Shown here one piece after another: positions 5,414 through 8,801 of a DNA stretch of 8,801 nucleotides (positions are counted from its first letter, which is position 1; each line of letters opens with the position of its first letter). The notes beneath the pieces were generated by a model. That model saw nothing but the letters and a program-made list of their open reading frames with translations. It was not told the origin of the DNA and made no database searches. Source of the stretch: an uncultured bacterium (lineage in GTDB: Bacteria; Patescibacteriota; Patescibacteriia; UBA1558; GWA2-36-10); the NCBI GenBank assembly GCA_937912185.1, contig CALDOH010000132.1:1-8801 (forward strand). Direction: 5' to 3'. The translations under genes and the position numbers were made by a program.

Positions 5414-5499
5414 TGTCATTTCGAGCGTAGCCGAGAAATCCCTCGGCCATAGCCCTACGGGCGAGGCTACTAGATCCCTCCACTTCGGTCGGGATGACA
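5414..5499. repeat. Imperfect palindromic intergenic repeat, copy 1
   Basis: An 86-bp element between the S51-like gene and murB. Its ends are tgtcatttcgagcg (5414-5427) and cggtcgggatgaca (5486-5499), which match as inverted repeats at 11 of 14 positions. The centre has a GCCC-TAC-GGGC mini-hairpin and CCTCG/CGAGG arms. It is far more GC-rich than the surrounding AT-rich spacer. It shares the terminal GTCA and the word gagcgtagc (5423-5431) with copy 2 at 7491-7573. It begins 15 bases past the S51 stop codon region when read on the minus strand (stop at 5511-5509). Candidate REP/MITE-like element or transcript-end hairpin. Confidence 0.75.
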
Positions 5500-5508
5500 A
5501 TATTTATT

Positions 5509-6105
5509 TTATTTTTCTATTACTATGAATTCCCCTTCTTCTAAAGCATACATTGGTAAATTTTTATCTCCATACTCTTTGAGCTCCTTATAAGCCCTGT
5601 CCCAATCAACTGGTCCTCTAGGGTCATCAATGCCATAATCTGATTTGTAATGAGGAATAAACTTAATTGGTAATATACCCAGGCCACCCATCAATTCCCG
5701 CCAATCACAGGTCCAAAATTCTTTGGCCAAAGCATTGGAAGATGCCGAGCTAGTAGAAACTACTTTGTCGTTCCAAATTTTTGGAATGTCAAATTGCTTT
5801 AACCAATATTGCACCAAATGATCATCACCACCAAAAATTATTATAGCGTCTGCTTTATCAACCTGTTCTACAAATTTATCAGGGATAGCTAAATCAAATA
5901 TAGGTTCTACGTCCGCTGGAATCATCTCTTTAAAACCAGCAACTTTATTTTTAAAATCTTCTTCCCAATCTTCTCTTTTTTGAGCAAAAAAACAAAACAG
6001 AATATTTGGCTTGTCTCCCAAGCCCTTTAAGGTTTCCTCAATAGATTTTTTTGCTTCTTCAGGATTATTTTTTCCACCACCTGAGTTTACAATGTATTTT
6101 GTCAT
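5509..6105 (-). CDS. Peptidase E-like protein (S51 family, class I glutamine amidotransferase fold)
   Basis: 198 residues, cytoplasmic, with no signal peptide or membrane segment. Features follow the S51 layout: an N-terminal strand MTKYIVNSGGG (1-11), PNILFCFFAQ (33-42), a DAIIIFGGDDHLV block (86-98) equivalent to the GG(D/N) motif, then VVSTSSASSNAL (115-126) where family members have a Gly-x-Ser-Ala-Gly nucleophile elbow. Ser120 would be the nucleophile and His152 in IPHYKSDYG the base; Asp134 or Glu137 could be the acid partner. The flanking glycines are replaced by Ser, so activity on dipeptides with N-terminal Asp (as in PepE) is not assured. The C-terminal part (DDPRGPVDWDRAYKEL and the ALEEGEFIVI strand) is well formed. 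It starts 3 bases after the murC stop, in the same operon, so a role in precursor or muropeptide turnover is possible, but function is unknown. It could also be an amidotransferase-like non-peptidase. Confidence 0.75.
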   Translation of the reverse strand: MTKYIVNSGGGKNNPEEAKKSIEETLKGLGDKPNILFCFFAQKREDWEEDFKNKVAGFKEMIPADVEPIFDLAIPDKFVEQVDKADAIIIFGGDDHLVQYWLKQFDIPKIWNDKVVSTSSASSNALAKEFWTCDWRELMGGLGILPIKFIPHYKSDYGIDDPRGPVDWDRAYKELKEYGDKNLPMYALEEGEFIVIEK

Positions 6106-6108
6106 AAC

Positions 6109-7479
6109 TTAATCAATCATCTCCCGAGCTAAATTATCTATATCCCCTGCTCCGATAAACAGTATCACTGAATTAACTGGATTGAGGTCTTTGATTATTT
6201 TTTTTATTGCTACAAAATCAGCAGCAAAATATTTTTTGCTGTGGTGCATCTTGTCTATAATATCCTGACCAGAAACCCTATCGCTTTGTTTGTCTTCACG
6301 ACCTGAGACATGATAGACCTCAGAAATAATCACCTGATCAGCCAAATAAAATGCTTTGGCAAATTGATCAAGTAATGTCCTAGTCCGATTGTGGTGGTGG
6401 GGCTGGAAAACAGTGATTAATTTTTTGTCTGGATAAAAATCCTTGGCCGCTCGAAGAAGCTGGACAATAGAATCAGGGTGATGAGCATAATCAGAAATCA
6501 CCAAATTGCTTTTCATTTTACCGACTAGCTCAAAACGACGCCAGGTACTTGGAAAATCATTTAGAGCGTTCCAAATCTGATGACGATTTACCTGTAGCTG
6601 ATCACAAACAGCTATTGTAGCAATGGCGTTGTAGAGATTGAACAAACCTGGAACTTGAATACTAAAATTTACCATCACCTCTTGTTGGCGATAAGCATCA
6701 AAATGTTGCTGGCCTTTTTCTATCCTAACATTGTCAAAATAATAATCAGCTTGTTTGTCTTTGCCAAAATTTATCGTCTGACCAGCAAACTTGATATCTT
6801 GAGAATTTTTATCATCTATATTTTTAAACAAGAGTCCATCCTCGGGCAATTTATCAATAAACTTTTGAAAATGTTTTTTGATATCAGTCAAATCTTTGTA
6901 ATAATCCAGATGATCTTCTGCTACATTGGTCAAAATTATTGTCTTCGGATCAATCTCCAACATATGTGCCTGCCACTCACAAGCTTCTACTACCAAAATA
7001 TCTGATTTGCCTAAACGAAAATTAGAGCCCCACTCGGGCACCAGACTACCAACAATCACCGTTGGGTCCAGTCCAGCTTTTTCCAAGGCCAAACCAAGCA
7101 TCGCCGTGGTGGTTGTCTTGCCATTGGTGCCGGTCACAGCAATAGTTTTGTATTGACGACTCAAACAACCCAAAAATTGAAAATAAGTTAAAGTTTTTAT
7201 TTTAAGTTTTTTGGCTTCTAAAATTTCTTCATGATCATCTGGTAAAGCTGATGAATAGACAAATAAATCAATATCGCTAGTAATGTTTGAAGCTTTTTGT
7301 TTAAAGTTTATATTGACTCCTTTTTCTTCTAGGCGTCTAGTCACTTCGGACTTGCTCAAATCAGAACCTAAAACTTTTTTATCTAAATCGAGAAAATAAT
7401 AAGCAATGGCTGATAGACCAATACCGCCTACTCCAGCCAAATATACTTTATTTATTTTTTCTATATTTAGTTTAGTCAT
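6109..7479 (-). CDS. murC: UDP-N-acetylmuramate--L-alanine ligase
   Basis: 456 residues, full length. It is a cytoplasmic Mur ligase that joins L-Ala to UDP-MurNAc using ATP, and its substrate is the product of murB downstream. Domain 1 has the Rossmann motif AGVGGIGLSAIAYYF (15-29) for the UDP-sugar. Domain 2 has the P-loop VTGTNGKTTTTAML (115-128), the EACEW metal/ATP acidic motif (165-169, where many MurC have EADES), and NVAEDHLDYY (185-194). Domain 3 has FPSTWRRFELVG (309-320), SDYAHHPDSI (329-338), FQPHHHNRTRTL (358-369) and the GAGDID ending (443-448). DYAHHP and RRFE mark it as MurC rather than MurD, E or F. It starts 11 bases after the repeat at 7491-7573 with no Shine-Dalgarno site (CAAATAAATG). 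Confidence 0.96.
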   Translation of the reverse strand: MTKLNIEKINKVYLAGVGGIGLSAIAYYFLDLDKKVLGSDLSKSEVTRRLEEKGVNINFKQKASNITSDIDLFVYSSALPDDHEEILEAKKLKIKTLTYFQFLGCLSRQYKTIAVTGTNGKTTTTAMLGLALEKAGLDPTVIVGSLVPEWGSNFRLGKSDILVVEACEWQAHMLEIDPKTIILTNVAEDHLDYYKDLTDIKKHFQKFIDKLPEDGLLFKNIDDKNSQDIKFAGQTINFGKDKQADYYFDNVRIEKGQQHFDAYRQQEVMVNFSIQVPGLFNLYNAIATIAVCDQLQVNRHQIWNALNDFPSTWRRFELVGKMKSNLVISDYAHHPDSIVQLLRAAKDFYPDKKLITVFQPHHHNRTRTLLDQFAKAFYLADQVIISEVYHVSGREDKQSDRVSGQDIIDKMHHSKKYFAADFVAIKKIIKDLNPVNSVILFIGAGDIDNLAREMID

Positions 7480-7490
7480 TTATTTGATTA

Positions 7491-7573
7491 TGTCACTCTG
7501 GAGCGTAGCGATAGAGTCTACGTTAATTATTTTAATAGATTCTATCGGTCGTTTACACTCCCTCCAGAATGAC
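7491..7573. repeat. Imperfect palindromic intergenic repeat, copy 2
   Basis: An 83-bp element filling nearly all of the murG-murC gap. Outer arms gtcactctggag (7492-7503) and ctccagaatgac (7562-7573) pair over 12 bp with one wobble. Inner arms gatagagtcta (7510-7520) and tagattctatc (7536-7546) pair at 10 of 11. An extra stretch lies on the right side (7547-7561). One end overlaps the final base of the murG stop codon (TAG, 7575-7573). It shares gagcgtagc (7501-7509) and GTCA ends with copy 1. The transcript would form a long hairpin between the two genes. Confidence 0.75.
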
Positions 7574-8595
7574 TAAGAATTTATTATCTTGTCTATTAAT
7601 ATAATATAATCATTAAGTGCGTTTTTAGGAAAGAGTTTGTATAGATTATTACCCAAACCTTGACGTAAGTCTTTATTGCTAATCAATTTTTCTAAATATC
7701 GTTCCATGATTTGGTCTGAATCCTGTTTGACCATGACCGCAGCGTTATGTTTAGCAAAAAAGCCAGCGTTTATCTCTTGATGACTATCAGGAATTGGAAT
7801 TAGCACCAAGGCTTTTTTCAGACTAGCCGCCTCGGTAATCAATGACATGCCTGAGCGAGAAATAATAATATCAGCCTGGGACAATAAATTTAGCATGCCA
7901 GAAGATATAAATTTGTAGGGAAAATAATTTTCGTATTCTAGTTTTTGATCCCAATTACTATTTCCCAAAACATGATGAACTTCGTAACGCTCCAAAAGCA
8001 ACGGTACAAACTTGGCCATAAAACTATTCATTGATCTGGCGCCCTTACCACCACCAGTGATAACAACAATCGGCTTGTACCTTGTATCGTCTTTTATAGT
8101 TCTAACTGGATTGCCAGTAACAATTACTTTTTTGTGATCAAAATCCTTTATCTGATCTTCAAAGGTAACGGTAATTCTTTTGGCAAAAGGAGCCATTAGT
8201 TTATTGGCTAAGCCAACTTGAATATCTTGCTGATGCACTACTACCGGAACTCTAAGTAACCAGGCAGCCCAGACTACTGGCACAGCCACAAAACTTCCGG
8301 CTGTCAAAACTAAATCAGGTCTATGCTTAAGTAAAATTTTTATACTTTGCCAAAAAGCTAAAATTATTTTGAAGAAATCAACAAAATTTTGCCAAGAAAT
8401 ATAACGACGCAATTTACCAGAAGAAATTTTGATAAAGGGCATTTCTTTTTTCTCTATCAATTTTCTTTCTGGGCCTGTTTTTGAACCAATAAAAATATAA
8501 TCGGCCTGGTACCTATCAGCCACAGCCAAAAGTGGACTAACAGAACCCAGGGTTCCGCCACCAGCTAAAATAATTTTTGGTTTTTTGTTTTTCAT
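7573..8595 (-). CDS. murG: UDP-GlcNAc:undecaprenyl-PP-MurNAc-pentapeptide GlcNAc transferase
   Basis: 340 residues, slightly short for MurG. It works on the inner face of the membrane and adds GlcNAc to lipid I to make lipid II. The GT28 two-domain layout is clear: GGGTLGSVSPLLAVA (12-26), RPDLVLTAGSFVAVP (92-106), HQQDIQVGLANKLM (121-134), TGNPVR (160-165), TGGGKGARSMN (180-190), ISRSGMSLITEAASL (245-259) and DSHQEINAGF (270-279). Glu255 and Gln273/Asn276 match the UDP-sugar-binding residues of the family. The loop usually written GGTGGH is GGTLGS, and HEQN is HQQD, so both conserved positions are altered. The start at 8595 (MKNKKPKIIL) is chosen over an in-frame ATG at 8646 because the 17 extra codons would overlap ftsW coding sequence and lack MurG character. 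It begins one base after the ftsW stop. Confidence 0.95.
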   Translation of the reverse strand: MKNKKPKIILAGGGTLGSVSPLLAVADRYQADYIFIGSKTGPERKLIEKKEMPFIKISSGKLRRYISWQNFVDFFKIILAFWQSIKILLKHRPDLVLTAGSFVAVPVVWAAWLLRVPVVVHQQDIQVGLANKLMAPFAKRITVTFEDQIKDFDHKKVIVTGNPVRTIKDDTRYKPIVVITGGGKGARSMNSFMAKFVPLLLERYEVHHVLGNSNWDQKLEYENYFPYKFISSGMLNLLSQADIIISRSGMSLITEAASLKKALVLIPIPDSHQEINAGFFAKHNAAVMVKQDSDQIMERYLEKLISNKDLRQGLGNNLYKLFPKNALNDYIILIDKIINS

Positions 8596-8596
8596 A

Positions 8597-8801
8597 TCAA
8601 CGCTCAGTTGTGAATTTTGAAATATTAGCCAATATTCCCATAGCAATCAAGGTGACGACTAAATTGGTGCCACCTAGCGATATAAAAGGTAATGGCACAC
8701 CGGTCAAGGGCATCAGCTTGATCATACCAGCGATATTAACAAAAATCTGTAAAGATATCCAGGTGGTAATCCCTAGAGCTACTAGTTTGGCAAAATTGTC
8801 T
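8597..8801 (-). CDS. ftsW: FtsW/RodA-type peptidoglycan polymerase, C-terminal end
   Basis: The last 67 residues of a SEDS-family membrane protein entering from the right edge. It shows two membrane helices (about ITTWISLQIFVNIAGMI and LVVTLIAMGILANI) around the signature LMPLTGVPLPFISLGGTNL, the conserved loop of FtsW/RodA/SpoVE, where the usual YGG is LGG. FtsW polymerises lipid II at the division septum with a partner PBP. FtsW is preferred over RodA because murG follows directly (TGA, one base, ATG), the usual division and cell-wall cluster order; the fragment alone does not exclude RodA. The TGA stop argues against a recoded TGA in this genome. Confidence 0.9.
   Translation of the reverse strand, partial: DNFAKLVALGITTWISLQIFVNIAGMIKLMPLTGVPLPFISLGGTNLVVTLIAMGILANISKFTTER

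Noticed and set aside
5414..5499. CRISPR or tRNA-like interpretation of the GC-rich palindromes
   Set aside because: There is only one copy in each gap, no regular spacers, and no acceptor stem, T-loop or anticodon arrangement.
6655..7156. Plus-strand open frames of 76-116 codons within murC, and similar ones over rpoA, rpsM, rpsI and murB
   Set aside because: They lie antisense to strongly conserved genes, show no family motifs, and have no promoter or ribosome-binding site.
8596..8646. In-frame upstream ATG at 8646 that would lengthen MurG by 17 residues
   Set aside because: The extra codons overlap the end of ftsW in another frame and carry no MurG similarity. The ATG at 8595 directly precedes the first beta strand and glycine-rich loop.

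Overview
The window is a gene-dense, AT-rich stretch of a bacterial chromosome in which every supported gene lies on the minus strand, so the biological reading direction is from position 8801 down to 1. The gene content, short proteins, trimmed ribosomal protein L13, absence of an RNA polymerase alpha C-terminal domain, near-absence of Shine-Dalgarno motifs and palindromic intergenic repeats together suggest a Candidate Phyla Radiation (Patescibacteria, probably Parcubacteria-like) genome. That assignment is an inference from style and remembered relatives, not from a marker-gene search. TGA is used as a stop (ftsW), so the glycine-TGA code of Gracilibacteria and Absconditabacteria is unlikely.

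Region 8801-4372 is a cell-wall cluster: the C-terminal end of ftsW (peptidoglycan polymerase), murG (lipid II synthesis), murC (L-Ala ligase), a peptidase E-like (S51 / class I glutamine amidotransferase fold) protein, and murB (UDP-MurNAc formation). ftsW-murG and murC-S51 are tightly coupled (1 and 3 bp gaps). Two gaps, murG-murC (93 bp) and S51-murB (213 bp), hold related imperfect palindromic repeats. The second gap also carries a different palindrome that reaches the murB start codon.

Region 4371-4202 is the control region of the next operon, with two overlapping-scale tandem sigma70-type promoters (one with perfect TTGACA and TATAAT boxes) and an AT-rich leader stem-loop followed by a T run before infA.

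Region 4201-457 is an alpha-operon-type translation/transcription cluster: infA, rpmJ, rpsM, rpsK, rpsD, rpoA, rplQ, rplM, rpsI. These supply IF-1, ribosomal proteins L36, S13, S11, S4, L17, L13 and S9, and the RNA polymerase alpha subunit. Gaps are 1-29 bp, no internal terminator is visible, and the cluster ends in a rho-independent terminator at 416-442.

Region 1-379 starts a separate unit: a promoter whose predicted start site lies on or next to the ATG of a polysaccharide-flippase-like membrane protein, which runs off the window edge. No rRNA, tRNA, CRISPR array, insertion sequence or phage gene was seen. The most notable signals are the alpha subunit lacking its CTD, the S51-like protein inside the mur cluster with an altered nucleophile motif, the repeat families, and a strong preference for U just before AUG in place of Shine-Dalgarno sites.
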